NCBI RefSeq assembly: GCF_013377015.1
Contig: NZ_JACABA010000002.1
Span: 1,331,691-1,395,690, forward strand
DNA length: 64,000 nucleotides
DNA from: Rhodopseudomonas sp.
Lineage (GTDB): Bacteria; Pseudomonadota; Alphaproteobacteria; Rhizobiales; Xanthobacteraceae
Direction of reading: 5' to 3'
Shown: piece after piece, positions 19,405 to 31,580 of the stretch
Position numbering within the stretch: the first letter of the stretch is position 1
Layout: every line of letters starts with the position of its first letter
Translations under genes and position numbers: made by a program
The notes under the pieces: model-generated
The model's input: only the letters and a program-made list of their open reading frames with translations
Told to the model about the DNA's origin: nothing
Database searches by the model: none

Positions 19405-19436
19405 AGCCCCGCCCGGCGGGGGGACGGGGCGGGGCT
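19405..19436 (-). terminator. Strong GC hairpin, terminator-like on the minus strand
   Basis: Perfect 10-bp stem (agccccgccc / gggcggggct) with a 12-nt loop, 18 bp after the stop of the duplicated protein gene. Read on the minus strand it is followed by TTTTC, so its intrinsic-terminator polarity is leftward, opposite to the gene it follows; on the plus strand there is no T run. In the rest of the 338-bp gap (19437-19725) I see no further gene. Confidence 0.5.
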
Positions 19437-19725
19437 CTCCTGTCTCAGTCGCAGTCGTTGCGCCTGAGCCTCGTCCGGGCGAATTTCTCGCTGGCCTGAA
19501 CGATTCGGTTTTTCGAAGGTTATCGACGCAACGCGCCGGCGGCCGCGATGTTCCCGAAAATCTCCGTGATCGGTCGCTGCAATATCTGGCAATCTGTCGG
19601 CGCATGGAACCCGGGACGGTCAGACGCGTGTCATCGGGCGGCTGCTATCCCGCGACCCGTCGGACCGCTAAAACCGCCATACGATTCGACATCACTCCCC
19701 GCCTCAATTTTAGTTGGAGACTCAT

Positions 19726-19881
19726 ATGACCATTACTAGCGCCCACATTCCGGCGATCGTCGCCCTGATCGCCGGCATTCTCATCCTGGTGATGCCGCGG
19801 CTGCTCAATCTCGTGGTCGCTATCTATCTGATTTGCATCGGGTTGATCGGCCTCGGCGTGCTTCGGTTCTTCCACCTTTAG
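19726..19881 (+). CDS. DUF3096 small membrane protein
   Basis: 51 aa starting MTITSAHIPAIVALIAGILI. Two short hydrophobic helices around the conserved LILVMPRLLNLVVAIYLI, ending IGLGVLRFFHL; this matches the DUF3096 family of tiny inner-membrane proteins. A GGAGA ribosome binding site lies 6 bp upstream of the ATG. It is 90 bp upstream of ppdK. Function unknown. Confidence 0.85.
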   Translation: MTITSAHIPAIVALIAGILILVMPRLLNLVVAIYLICIGLIGLGVLRFFHL

Positions 19882-19971
19882 TCTTGAGCAACGGCAAGCC
19901 AGCTTGCGCGTGGTCGCCAAAACGTGGTGTATGGCGGCCACTCTTTTCCCTCTTGCGGACTGTTGAAAGCC

Positions 19972-22914
<2,943 letters not shown>

Positions 22915-22942
22915 TGCTCTAATCTGTTGTGATAGCTTCAGG

Positions 22943-22976
22943 AAATGGCCCGGACCGTCCGGGCCATTTTCGTTTG
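22943..22976 (+). terminator. Rho-independent terminator of ppdK
   Basis: Nearly perfect inverted repeat aaatggcccggac / gtccgggccattt followed by ttttcgttt on the plus strand, 29 bp after the ppdK stop. Hairpin plus T-rich tail is the classic intrinsic terminator. Confidence 0.85.
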
Positions 22977-23057
22977 GAGCGCCGGCCTCCAGGCTCGGTC
23001 GGCCTGCGGGATTGCCCGCGGCTTTTCATCATCCACCGAATATGCGATGGTTCTGCG

Positions 23058-23447
23058 GTGAACTGCATCTTCGCCATACGCCGGCTGCTCGCGATCCTGA
23101 TGATCGCGGGACTTGTGCTGGCGCCGCTGTCCCGGCCGGTGATGGCCGGCATGCCGGCGGATGCGCCGATGCAGGCGATGGCCGGGCATGTGATGGACGA
23201 GATGTCCGCGATGGCAGACGACGTGGCCGAAATGCCGTGCTGCCCGTCGAAGGCGCCTGCACCGGTCGATTGCGACAAGTGCGTCACGATGGCCGGCTGC
23301 ATGTCGATCTTCCTGACCGGGATGCCGACGGCGATCGTGTTGCCGCTTCCCGTCGCCTCCGACCGCGTCGCGTTGTTGACCAACGATTTCCGGCGCGACG
23401 GCCTCGGCCATCCACCGCCCGAACACCCCCCTCGAATCCTGGTCTGA
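23058..23447 (+). CDS. Secreted Met/Cys-rich protein, first gene of the copper efflux operon
   Basis: 129 aa from a GTG start (VNCIFAIRRLLAIL). Signal peptide, probable cleavage after PVMA. The mature part is rich in metal ligands: many Met (PMQAMAGHVMDEMSAMADD), a CC pair, CDKC and a further Cys in the sequence TMAGCMSIF, plus His. No catalytic motif. The position 96 bp before a FixH-like gene and CusBA suggests periplasmic Cu(I)/Ag(I) binding or sensing; this is inference. The frame is open from 22929, but that would overlap the ppdK terminator, so the GTG is preferred. Confidence 0.7.
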   Translation: MNCIFAIRRLLAILMIAGLVLAPLSRPVMAGMPADAPMQAMAGHVMDEMSAMADDVAEMPCCPSKAPAPVDCDKCVTMAGCMSIFLTGMPTAIVLPLPVASDRVALLTNDFRRDGLGHPPPEHPPRILV

Positions 23448-23543
23448 GCGGCGCTGACGCGCCGCCCGCCGTCGCGTGATCTTTTCGCGCGACGCGACGT
23501 ATGCCGCGTTTCGACCAGCCCCACTCTTTCGAGGTTATTCAAG

Positions 23544-23948
23544 ATGAAGACCCAGTTCTCGCGCGCCGCTCAGGCCGCGTTAATCGCCGTTGCCATTGTT
23601 GGCTCGACCACGATCTCCCGTGCCGACATCAAGGACTACGAATTCCGTCTCACAGAGCCGACCGTCGCGGTCGGCAAGGACAAGATCGTCACCGTCCAGC
23701 TCATCAACAAGACCACCGGCAAGCCGGTGCCCGACGCGGTGATCTTCGCCACCCGGCTCGACATGGGCGCCGACGGCATGCCGGAAATGTCGACCAAGAT
23801 CGTGCGCGAGCCGGGCGGTGAGCCGGGCAGCTACCGCTTCAAGGCCGCGTTCGGCATGGAAGGCCGCTGGACGCTGTCGCTCGGCGCCAAGGTGCAGGGC
23901 GAGACCGGCTCGGTCGAAAGCAAGCTCGTCATCACGGCGAACAAGTGA
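23544..23948 (+). CDS. FixH/YtkA-like periplasmic protein
   Basis: 134 aa. Signal peptide (MKTQFSRAAQAALIAVAIVG, cleavage probably after ISRA). The mature domain is beta-sandwich-like: YEFRLTEPTVAVGKDKIVTV, GKPVPDAVIFATRLDMGADG, then EPGSYRFKAAFGMEGRWTLS. This is the YtkA/FixH-like fold found beside heavy-metal efflux systems. Its Met-rich loop (DMGADGMPEMS) could bind copper. The stop overlaps the CusB start by 4 bp, so it belongs to the efflux operon. Confidence 0.82.
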   Translation: MKTQFSRAAQAALIAVAIVGSTTISRADIKDYEFRLTEPTVAVGKDKIVTVQLINKTTGKPVPDAVIFATRLDMGADGMPEMSTKIVREPGGEPGSYRFKAAFGMEGRWTLSLGAKVQGETGSVESKLVITANK

Positions 23949-25360
23949 AGCGTGCTACGCTCGCGATCGTCACCGCCGCTGCGATAGCGGCGGTGGGCGG
24001 TGGCATTTTCGGTGTCCGCGAGCACCTTCGTGTCAAGGCCGCGCCGGGTGTCGCGTTGGTGACGCCAGCGGCGGCGCAAGCTGGCGACGAGCCGGTCTAC
24101 TACCAGGACCCGGACGGCAAGCCGTCCTATTCGCTGACGCCGCGCAAGACGCCGGACGGCCGCGACTATCTCGCCGTGCCAGCCAGCGCCGATCTGAATT
24201 TCGACGACGATGCGTCCGCCGCGCCGCCGCCGGCACCGATGGCGACCGACCGCAAGATAAAATTTTACCGCAATCCGATGGGGCTGGCCGATACTTCGCC
24301 GGTGCCGAAGAAGGACTCGATGGGGATGGACTACATCCCGGTCTATGATGGGGACGACAGCGACGACGGTTCGGTGAAGCTGTCGCCGGGCAAGATCCAG
24401 CGCACTGGCGTCAAATCGGAAGCGGCCGGCCTGCGCGTCATTCGCACGATGATTCGCGCGCCCGGCGTGATTCAGCTCGACGAACGCCGGGTCTCGGTGA
24501 TCGCGATGCGGTCGGAGAGTTTTGTCCAGAAGATCGCCGACGTCACCACCGGCAGCCGGGTCGCCAAGGGCCAGCCGCTGATGCAGGTCTACAGTTCCTC
24601 GATTTCGACCGCCGCGGCCGAATACATCGCCACTATCAACTCGAAGACCATTGGCGGCGTTGCATCCTACGGCCGCGGCTCGCGGCAGCGGCTGGTCAAT
24701 CTCGACGTGCCGGACGCCGCGATCGTAGCGATGGAAAAGACCGGGACGGTGCCGCTCGTGCTCGAATGGTCGGCGCCGCGCGACGGCGTCGTGTTGGAAC
24801 GCAACGCGGTTGAAGGCATGCGGGCGAATCCCGGCGACGTGCTGTTCCGCATCGCCGATATTTCGCTGCTGTGGGCGACGATCGATGTCGCCGAACGCGA
24901 TCTCGGTGCGCTTTCGCTCGGCCAGAAGGTGATCGTTCGCGCCCGCAGCTATCCGGGTCGCGCATTCAACGGCGAGCTGAAGCTGATTTATCCGCAGATC
25001 AACAAGGAGACCCGCACGGCGCGGATCCGGATTGAGCTCAATAATCCCGATCTGGCGCTGATACCAGAAATGTATGTCGACGCCGAGATCGACACCGGCA
25101 GCGCGCGGCCGGTGCTGTCGGTGGCGGAAAGTGCGGTGCTCGACACCGGCAGCCGCCAGGCGGTGTTCGTCGAGAAAGGCCAGGGCAGGTTCGAGCCGCG
25201 CGAGGTCAAGCTCGGCCATCGCGGTGGCGGCTATGTCGAGATCCGCGATGGCCTCGCCGAAGGCGAACCGGTGGTGGTCTCGGCGAATTTCCTGATCGAT
25301 GCCGAGAGCAATCTGAACGCTGCGTTGAAGGGCTTTTCGGACGCCGGAGCGAAGCCATGA
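23945..25360 (+). CDS. cusB: CusB-type periplasmic adaptor of heavy-metal RND efflux
   Basis: 471 aa from a GTG start overlapping the previous gene by 4 bp. Membrane-fusion protein bridging the inner-membrane pump to an outer-membrane channel. An N-terminal anchor/signal is followed by two heavy-metal-binding-like segments: a degenerate YYQDPDGKPSYSLTPRKTPD and a clear KFYRNPMGLADTSPVPKKDS followed by MGMDYIPVYD. Then come adaptor domains with the lipoyl-like part VIAMRSESFVQKIADVTTGS and beta-barrel parts such as IYPQINKETRTARIRIELNN. The methionines in the second segment fit a Cu+/Ag+ delivery site. The stop overlaps the CusA start by 4 bp. Confidence 0.92.
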   Translation: MKRATLAIVTAAAIAAVGGGIFGVREHLRVKAAPGVALVTPAAAQAGDEPVYYQDPDGKPSYSLTPRKTPDGRDYLAVPASADLNFDDDASAAPPPAPMATDRKIKFYRNPMGLADTSPVPKKDSMGMDYIPVYDGDDSDDGSVKLSPGKIQRTGVKSEAAGLRVIRTMIRAPGVIQLDERRVSVIAMRSESFVQKIADVTTGSRVAKGQPLMQVYSSSISTAAAEYIATINSKTIGGVASYGRGSRQRLVNLDVPDAAIVAMEKTGTVPLVLEWSAPRDGVVLERNAVEGMRANPGDVLFRIADISLLWATIDVAERDLGALSLGQKVIVRARSYPGRAFNGELKLIYPQINKETRTARIRIELNNPDLALIPEMYVDAEIDTGSARPVLSVAESAVLDTGSRQAVFVEKGQGRFEPREVKLGHRGGGYVEIRDGLAEGEPVVVSANFLIDAESNLNAALKGFSDAGAKP

Positions 25361-28300
25361 TCGCCCGCCTGATCGCCTGGTCGGCGCGCAACCTGCTGCT
25401 GGTGCTGTTCGGCGCCGGCTTTGCCGCCGCGGCGGGCATCTATGCGTTGAGCCATCTGCCGCTCGACGCCATCCCCGATCTCTCCGATACGCAGGTGATC
25501 GTCTACACCGAATATCCCGGGCAGGCGCCGCAGGTGATCGAGGATCAGGTCACCTATCCGTTGACCACCGCGATGCTGACGGTGCCGCGCTCGAAAGTGG
25601 TGCGCGGGTTCTCATTCTTTGGGGTGTCGTTCGTCTACGTAATCTTCGAGGATGGCACCGACATCTACTGGGCGCGCTCGCGGGTGCTGGAATTCCTCAA
25701 CAGCGCCGCCTCGCGGCTGCCGACCGGCGTGGCGCCGACGATCGGCCCCGACGCCACCGGCGTCGGCTGGGTCTACCAATACGCCGTGATGTCGAAGGAG
25801 TTGAACCTCGGCGACACCCGCACGATCCAGGACTGGAATCTGAAATTTGCGCTGGCGAAGGCGGAAGGCGTCGCCGAAGTCGCCAGCGTCGGCGGCTTCG
25901 TGCGGCAGTACAACGTGATTCTCGATCCGCAGCGGATGCGCGACCTCGGCATCACCATGCCGAAAATGCGCGATGCGATCCGCGCCAGCAACGCCGACGT
26001 CGGCGGCCGCACCGTCGAACTCTCCGAATTCGAATACGTCATTCGCGGCAAGGGCTATCTGAAGGGCATCAACGATCTCGGCAACATCGTGCTGAAGAGC
26101 GCCGGCGGCACGCCGGTGCTGCTGCGCGACGTCGCGCGCGTCGAATTGGGTCCTGACGAGCGCCGTGGCATCGCCGAACTGAACGGCGAGGGCGAGGTCG
26201 CCAGCGGCATCGTGCTGCAACGCTTCGGCGTCAACGCGCTCGACGTGATCGACAACGTCAAGAAGCGCTTCAAGGAGATTGCCTCGGGCTTGCCGAAATC
26301 GGTCGAGATCGTCGCGGTCTATGACCGCTCCAACCTGATCAACGCCGCGATCGCCACGCTGAAAAGCACGCTGGTCGAGGAAAGCATCGTGGTGGCGCTG
26401 GTCTGCATTGTGTTCCTGCTGCATGTCCGCAGCGCGCTGGTGGCGATCATCATGCTGTCGGTCGGCGTGCTGATGGCGTTCGCCACCATGAAGCTGCTCG
26501 GCCTCGGCGCCAACATCATGAGTCTGGGCGGCATCGCGATCGCGATCGGCGCCATGATCGACGCCGCGATCGTGATGATCGAGAACGCCCACAAGCACCT
26601 GGAGCGCGCCGAGCCCGGTCGTTCGCGGGTCGAGGTGCTGATCGAGGCCGCGGCCGAAGTCGGGCCGGCGCTGTTCTTCAGCCTGTTGATCATCACCGTG
26701 TCGTTCATGCCGATCTTCACGCTGGAATCGCAGGAGGGAAGGCTGTTCAGCCCGCTCGCCTTCACTAAGACGTTTTCGATGGCGGCGGCGGCGCTGCTGT
26801 CGGTGACGCTGGTGCCGGCCTTGATGGTGATCTGCGTCCGCGGCCGGATCGTTCCGGAGCACAGGAATCCGATCAATCGTTTCCTGATCTGGATCTACCG
26901 GCCGGTGATCAAGGCGGTTCTGAATGCCAAGCTGGTCGTAATCCTCGCGGCAGTGGCGGTCCTCGCGGTCACGATCTGGCCGGCGCGGCAGCTCGGCACC
27001 GAGTTCATGCCGAGCCTCAACGAAGGCACGCTGCTCTATATGCCGACGACGCTGCCGGGCATTTCCGTCACCAAGGCCGCGGAACTGTTGCAGACCCAAG
27101 ACCGCATCATCCACTCGTTCCCGGAAGTGTCCTTGGTCTATGGCAAGGCCGGCCGCGCCTCCACCGCTACCGATCCGGCGCCGTCCGAGATGTTCGAGAC
27201 CATCATCAACCTGAAGCCGAAAGAGCAGTGGCGCGCGGGCGTGACGATCGACAGCCTCACCGCCGAGATGGATCGCGCGCTGCAGTTTCCAGGCGTCTCG
27301 AATGCCTGGACCATGCCGATCAAGTCGCGGATCGACATGCTGTCGACCGGAATCCGCACCCCGGTCGGCGTCAAGGTGATCGGCACGGATCTCGTCGAAA
27401 TCGACAAGCTCGCCAAGCAGGTCGAGCAGGTGATCAAGACCGTGCCCGGCACCTCGTCGGCCTATGCCGAACGCGCGCTCGGCGGCTACTATCTCGACAT
27501 CACGCCGGATCGCGCCGCGCTGGCGCGCTACGGCATCATGATCCAGGACGTCCAGGACGTGATAGCCACCGCGCTCGGCGGCCAGGCCGTCACCACAACG
27601 GTGGAGGGCCGGCAGCGCTTCTCGGTCAACATGCGCTATCCGCGCGACCTGCGCAGTTCGGCGCAGGCGATCGGCAGCGACGTGCTGGTGCCGATGCCGA
27701 ATGGCGGCGCGGTGCCGCTCGGCGAGGTCGCGACCATCGCGCCGACGCGCGGGCCGACCTCGATCCGCACCGAGAACGGCCAGCTTGCGATCTACATCTA
27801 TGTCGACATCCGCGATCGCGATCTCGGCGGCTATGTCGCCGATGCGCAAGCTGCGGTGAAGGCGAGCATCGCGTTTCCGGCCGGCTCCTATGTGGTCTGG
27901 AGCGGGCAGTACGAATATCTCGAGCGCGCCGCGGCGCGCTTGAAGATCGTGGTGCCGGTGACGTTGTTGATCATCTTCCTGCTGCTCTATCTCAACTTCC
28001 GCTCGGTCGCCGATACGCTGATCGTGATGCTGTCGCTGCCGTTCGCGCTGGTCGGCGGGATCTGGCTGATGTGGGCGCTCGGCTTCAACCTGTCGGTCGC
28101 CGTGGTGGTCGGCTTCATCGCGCTGGCCGGCGTCGCCGCGGAAACTGGCGTGGTGATGCTGATCTATCTCAATCACGCGCTCGACGAAATCCGCGCGTTG
28201 CGCGCTACGCAGGGCATCGGCGTGAGCCGGCAGGATCTTGCTGCCGCGATCATGAAGGGCGCGGTCGAACGGGTGCGGCCGAAGATGATGACGGTGGTGG

Positions 28301-28518
28301 CGATCATGGCCGGGCTCTTGCCGATCATGTGGAGCACCGGCACCGGTTCCGAAATCATGCAGCGGATCGCGGTGCCGATGATCGGCGGCATGGTGTCCTC
28401 GACGCTGCTGACGCTGATCGTAATCCCCGCGATCTACGCGCTGATCAAACGGTTCCATCTGCGTGATGCGTCACCGCTCGCGGAGCCGTCGCAAGAGGTT
28501 GTTCAGCATCCGCGTTGA
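25357..28518 (+). CDS. cusA: CusA-type Cu(I)/Ag(I) RND efflux pump
   Basis: 1053 aa. Proton-driven inner-membrane trimeric pump exporting monovalent copper or silver. The TM4 signature GAMIDAAIVMIENAHKHLE has proton-relay Asp402. The three methionines that bind Cu+/Ag+ in E. coli CusA (573, 623, 672) have equivalents at Met562 (LLYMPTTLPG), Met612 (PSEMFETI) and Met661 (RIDMLSTGI) with identical 50/49 spacing, which argues for monovalent rather than Zn/Co/Cd specificity. Final helices include LPFALVGGIWLMWALGFNLS. No outer-membrane CusC gene follows; the channel must be encoded elsewhere. The operon order is peptide, FixH-like, cusB, cusA. Confidence 0.95.
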   Translation: MIARLIAWSARNLLLVLFGAGFAAAAGIYALSHLPLDAIPDLSDTQVIVYTEYPGQAPQVIEDQVTYPLTTAMLTVPRSKVVRGFSFFGVSFVYVIFEDGTDIYWARSRVLEFLNSAASRLPTGVAPTIGPDATGVGWVYQYAVMSKELNLGDTRTIQDWNLKFALAKAEGVAEVASVGGFVRQYNVILDPQRMRDLGITMPKMRDAIRASNADVGGRTVELSEFEYVIRGKGYLKGINDLGNIVLKSAGGTPVLLRDVARVELGPDERRGIAELNGEGEVASGIVLQRFGVNALDVIDNVKKRFKEIASGLPKSVEIVAVYDRSNLINAAIATLKSTLVEESIVVALVCIVFLLHVRSALVAIIMLSVGVLMAFATMKLLGLGANIMSLGGIAIAIGAMIDAAIVMIENAHKHLERAEPGRSRVEVLIEAAAEVGPALFFSLLIITVSFMPIFTLESQEGRLFSPLAFTKTFSMAAAALLSVTLVPALMVICVRGRIVPEHRNPINRFLIWIYRPVIKAVLNAKLVVILAAVAVLAVTIWPARQLGTEFMPSLNEGTLLYMPTTLPGISVTKAAELLQTQDRIIHSFPEVSLVYGKAGRASTATDPAPSEMFETIINLKPKEQWRAGVTIDSLTAEMDRALQFPGVSNAWTMPIKSRIDMLSTGIRTPVGVKVIGTDLVEIDKLAKQVEQVIKTVPGTSSAYAERALGGYYLDITPDRAALARYGIMIQDVQDVIATALGGQAVTTTVEGRQRFSVNMRYPRDLRSSAQAIGSDVLVPMPNGGAVPLGEVATIAPTRGPTSIRTENGQLAIYIYVDIRDRDLGGYVADAQAAVKASIAFPAGSYVVWSGQYEYLERAAARLKIVVPVTLLIIFLLLYLNFRSVADTLIVMLSLPFALVGGIWLMWALGFNLSVAVVVGFIALAGVAAETGVVMLIYLNHALDEIRALRATQGIGVSRQDLAAAIMKGAVERVRPKMMTVVAIMAGLLPIMWSTGTGSEIMQRIAVPMIGGMVSSTLLTLIVIPAIYALIKRFHLRDASPLAEPSQEVVQHPR

Positions 28519-28718
28519 CAAGATGTTTACTACTTCGCTCAAGTGCTGATTCACCAAGGTTTGCGAACGCCTCGCGATCTCGCATGCGGAACTTGCGTGT
28601 TGCGCGCGGGCATCGCCGATTAACCCCCCCGCAACTTTAATTGGATATCAACAGAACCGATCGGATTGTCCGGATATAGGGCAAGATCGCGTATGTGTAG
28701 CGTTGCGTGAGCGTATCC

Positions 28719-30155
28719 ATGTCAGTCATGCGTAACCGGCCGAGGGGCGCGCGTCTTGCGTCCTTCGGCCTCGGTCTCTGCGTCTTCGCCGGGATCCCGA
28801 CAGAAGTCGGATATCAGGATATCGCATCGCTGCTGGCGCGGCAGCCGGGGGTTGCCGAGCGCTGGCAGCAGCGGATGTTCGCTTCCGCGTTCACCACCAT
28901 CCAGGTTGCGACCTTCTCGTTCGGCCGTCCGATCGGGACCTCCACGCCGCCAAGCGCGGCCTACCGGCTGGCCAGCCTCGACAATCAGGGCATCGACATC
29001 ACCGGCTCGGTGACGCGCAATCCACTGGAGCAGCCATTGCCGCGCTACCGCGCGGCGGATTTTCCCACCGTCGACCGCACCCTGAAGGGCGACCGCCTCA
29101 CGATCGCGACGCCGGAGCTGGCGTCACCGGAAAACGCCCCTTCGTCGGCCGAGGGCGCTTCGTCTCCCAACGTCATGGGCGCCAAGACCGTCGAACGGAT
29201 CCCCAACAACAGCGCCGCGCCGCTCGATGCCGAACTGGCCGAGGCGTTGCGGTCGGCGCCGCTGCCGCAATACGACGTTTCGATGTCGCTGGAAGGCGAT
29301 CCGCTGCACGATGGCAAGGACGAGATCGGCGTCGGCGAAGGCGCGACCGCGCCGCGCCGCGATCCGTTCGCGTTCAAGACCGCCAGCCTGTTCTTCGGGA
29401 CCGGTTCGCTCGGATCGCCCGGCGAGTCGCTGGAAAGCTGGCAGCCTGGCGAAGAGCCGGTGATCGTGCTGCCCACCGCGCTCGATCCGGACATGAAGGC
29501 GACGGCGTCGTTGCCTCTCGCGGCGGTGGAGCCGACGGCGGCCGGCGAAAGCATCGCCAGCAAAGGCGAGGTCAATGCCGACAATCAGCGCGTCAAGACG
29601 CCGGCCGAGCGGCTCGGCCTGCTCGACGAGAAGCTGCGTGCCAAGCAGGAGAAGTGTCTTACCGACGCGATCTATTTCGAGGCCCGCGGCGAAAAGGTGC
29701 GCGGCCAGATCGCGGTTGCGCAGGTGGTGTTGAACCGCGCATTCTCGGGGTTCTACCCGAACACGGTGTGCGGCGTGGTGTATCAGAACAAGCACCGCCA
29801 TCTGGCCTGCCAGTTCACCTTCGCCTGCGACAACGTCGCCGACGTGGTGCGCGAACCCGACATGTGGGACCGCGCCCAAAAGATCGCCAAGGCGATGCTG
29901 GACGGCAAGCTGTGGCTGCCGGAAGTCGCGAAGTCGACGCACTACCATGCTTACTGGGTGCGGCCGTCCTGGGTGAACGAGATGAAGAAGCTGTACAAAT
30001 TCGGCGTCCACACCTTCTACCGCCCGCGCGCCTGGGGCGACGGCAGCGAGGCGCCAAGCTGGGGTACCGAGGCCGAGACCGCGGCAATTTCGGCGAAACT
30101 GGCAGAGGCCGCGCATAGTTCAGCAGAGATGTCCGACGCCACGGTGCGGCGCTAA
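28719..30155 (+). CDS. Cell wall hydrolase, SleB type
   Basis: 478 aa. The C-terminal hydrolase_2/SleB domain (about residues 315-440) starts [20 protein letters not shown] with the catalytic Glu in FEARGE, then [33 protein letters not shown] and [13 protein letters not shown]. These enzymes are lytic transglycosylases/amidases on peptidoglycan. The first 300 residues are low-complexity Pro/Ala/Ser-rich linker after a weak N-terminal hydrophobic segment ([15 protein letters not shown]). The first ATG is at 28719; an in-frame GTG at 28707 and an ATG at 28728 are alternatives. Its stop overlaps the end of the antisense nad-like scar. Confidence 0.88.
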   Translation: MSVMRNRPRGARLASFGLGLCVFAGIPTEVGYQDIASLLARQPGVAERWQQRMFASAFTTIQVATFSFGRPIGTSTPPSAAYRLASLDNQGIDITGSVTRNPLEQPLPRYRAADFPTVDRTLKGDRLTIATPELASPENAPSSAEGASSPNVMGAKTVERIPNNSAAPLDAELAEALRSAPLPQYDVSMSLEGDPLHDGKDEIGVGEGATAPRRDPFAFKTASLFFGTGSLGSPGESLESWQPGEEPVIVLPTALDPDMKATASLPLAAVEPTAAGESIASKGEVNADNQRVKTPAERLGLLDEKLRAKQEKCLTDAIYFEARGEKVRGQIAVAQVVLNRAFSGFYPNTVCGVVYQNKHRHLACQFTFACDNVADVVREPDMWDRAQKIAKAMLDGKLWLPEVAKSTHYHAYWVRPSWVNEMKKLYKFGVHTFYRPRAWGDGSEAPSWGTEAETAAISAKLAEAAHSSAEMSDATVRR

Positions 30156-30318
30156 CGGCGGCGGCTCATACGAGTCTTCAGCGCACGGAACAGGCCGGCA
30201 AGCCCGGCGCCGACAATCACGACATCGTCGGTTGTACCAGGATCACCGCGTCGCGCTCGCGCTTCACCTCGTTGATTGCCTTGACGTGGGGCGCCAGGAA
30301 TGGCCATGATATGCTCAT
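30152..30318 (-). pseudogene. Deletion scar: nadA 5' fragment fused to nadB 5' fragment
   Basis: Read on the minus strand, a frame from ATG 30318 gives MSISWPFLAP followed by HVKAINEVKRERDAVIL and stops at 30217; this resembles the N-terminal part of quinolinate synthase NadA (family wording VKAIN-LK-ERNAVILAHNY). From about 30237 another frame, open from ATG 30307 to the TAG at 30152, reads DDVVIVGAGLAGLFRALKTR, a dinucleotide-binding start like L-aspartate oxidase NadB (GAGLAGL). The catalytic bodies of both are absent. The simplest reading is a deletion that removed most of nadA and nadB and joined their beginnings. Assignment is from recalled family motifs, not a search. Confidence 0.5.
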
Positions 30319-30327
30319 AATGAGTAA
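30311..30327 (-). promoter_or_regulatory. Operator-like palindrome in front of the nadA-like fragment
   Basis: Minus strand TACTCAT-T-ATGAGCA plus flanking A/T: 7-bp arms with one mismatch around a single central base. It overlaps the first ATG of the nadA-like frame and lies in an AT-rich patch (tattttactcattatgagcatatc) unlike the surrounding GC-rich DNA. The position fits a repressor site for NAD-synthesis genes (NadQ type in Rhizobiales); that assignment is inference. Confidence 0.4.
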
Positions 30328-30489
30328 AATAGATATCGTATGCTCCTCGGGGTGCCCCCAGAGCTCAAAATTGATAAATCGTCAGACCTGATCGCCGGAA
30401 ATGCATTGTCGTTGCGCAGCGCGCTTTACAGGCACCCCCGGCTTTCCGTAACTCGTTCGGGAAATCAAAACGCATTCAGGGAGCGCGCG

Positions 30490-31476
30490 GTGGCAATGTT
30501 CAAGGCAATCAGGATCGACAAGGCGGAAAAAGGCACCAGCGTCGCGCTGACCCAGTTCGACGAGGCCGAGCTGATGGACGGCGACGTCACCGTTGCGGTC
30601 GAATGGTCCACCGTGAACTATAAGGACGGCCTCGCCGTCACCGGCAAGGCGCCGGTGGTACGGCGGTTTCCGATGATCGCCGGCATCGATCTAGCCGGCA
30701 CCGTGACGCAATCGTCGCATCCGGACTGGAAGGCTGGCGACAAGGTGATCTGCAACGGTTGGGGCATGGGCGAGACTCATCTCGGGGCCTATGCCGAGCG
30801 GGCGAGGGTCAAGGGCGACTGGCTGGTGCGGCTGCCGGACGGATTGTCGGCGCGGGACGCGATGGCGATCGGTACCGCCGGCTACACCGCGATGCTGGCG
30901 GTGCTGGCGCTGGAGAAGCACGGTCTAACGCCGAAGGATGGACCGGTGGTGGTCACGGGCGCCGCCGGCGGCGTCGGGTCGATCGCGATCGCGGTGTTGT
31001 CGAAGCTCGGCCATCACGTCATCGCCTCGACCGGCCGGATGGCGGAAGCGCCGTATCTGAAAGACCTCGGCGCCGCCGAAGTGATCGACCGCAGCGAGTT
31101 GTCGGGCCCCGCCAAGCCGCTGGCGAAGGAGCGCTGGGCCGGCGGCATCGACAGCGTCGGCTCCACCACGCTGGCCAATCTGTTGTCGATGACGAAATAT
31201 CGCGGCGCGATCGCGGCCTGCGGTCTGGCCGCGGGCATGGATCTGCCATCGTCGGTAGCGCCGTTCATTTTGCGCGGCGTGTGTCTTTACGGCATCGATT
31301 CGGTGATGTGTCCGATCGAACTGCGCAAACAGGCCTGGGGACGCCTGGCGAGCGACCTCGACCACGGAAAATTGTCTGAAATTACTCAGGAAATCAATCT
31401 GGACGAGGTCATCGCGGCGGGCGCCAGGGTGCTCGAAGGCCAGGTTCGCGGGCGAATCGTGGTAAAAATTCTGTAA
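30490..31476 (+). CDS. acuI: Acrylyl-CoA reductase AcuI / YhdH-type quinone oxidoreductase
   Basis: 328 aa. NADPH-dependent zinc-free medium-chain reductase; AcuI converts acryloyl-CoA to propionyl-CoA. Features: [20 protein letters not shown] near residues 37-56, [13 protein letters not shown], the Rossmann motif [20 protein letters not shown], and [15 protein letters not shown]. There are no zinc-ligand cysteines, as expected. A GGGAG site is correctly spaced for the GTG at 30490 ([11 protein letters not shown]); the ATG two codons later is also possible. The long frame from 30340 overlaps the nad scar operator and is rejected. Confidence 0.9.
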   Translation: MAMFKAIRIDKAEKGTSVALTQFDEAELMDGDVTVAVEWSTVNYKDGLAVTGKAPVVRRFPMIAGIDLAGTVTQSSHPDWKAGDKVICNGWGMGETHLGAYAERARVKGDWLVRLPDGLSARDAMAIGTAGYTAMLAVLALEKHGLTPKDGPVVVTGAAGGVGSIAIAVLSKLGHHVIASTGRMAEAPYLKDLGAAEVIDRSELSGPAKPLAKERWAGGIDSVGSTTLANLLSMTKYRGAIAACGLAAGMDLPSSVAPFILRGVCLYGIDSVMCPIELRKQAWGRLASDLDHGKLSEITQEINLDEVIAAGARVLEGQVRGRIVVKIL

Positions 31477-31580
31477 CGCGTTCAGACTTTACCAACCAAG
31501 CTGCGCCAATGTTGCCACGGTTTGTATGGTAAGGATCGGGTAAAGTTAGTCACCCGAGCCCAGTAGGTCGGAGTTTGAGC

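Noticed and set aside
19606-19630. GGAAC-N16-CGTG upstream of the DUF3096 gene as an EcfG-type promoter
   Set aside because: The -10 part deviates from the cGTT consensus and lies more than 90 bp from the gene start; too weak to report.
25612-28458. 948-codon minus-strand frame
   Set aside because: Perfect shadow of cusA; composition dominated by Asp, His, Arg and Gln, no recognisable domain.
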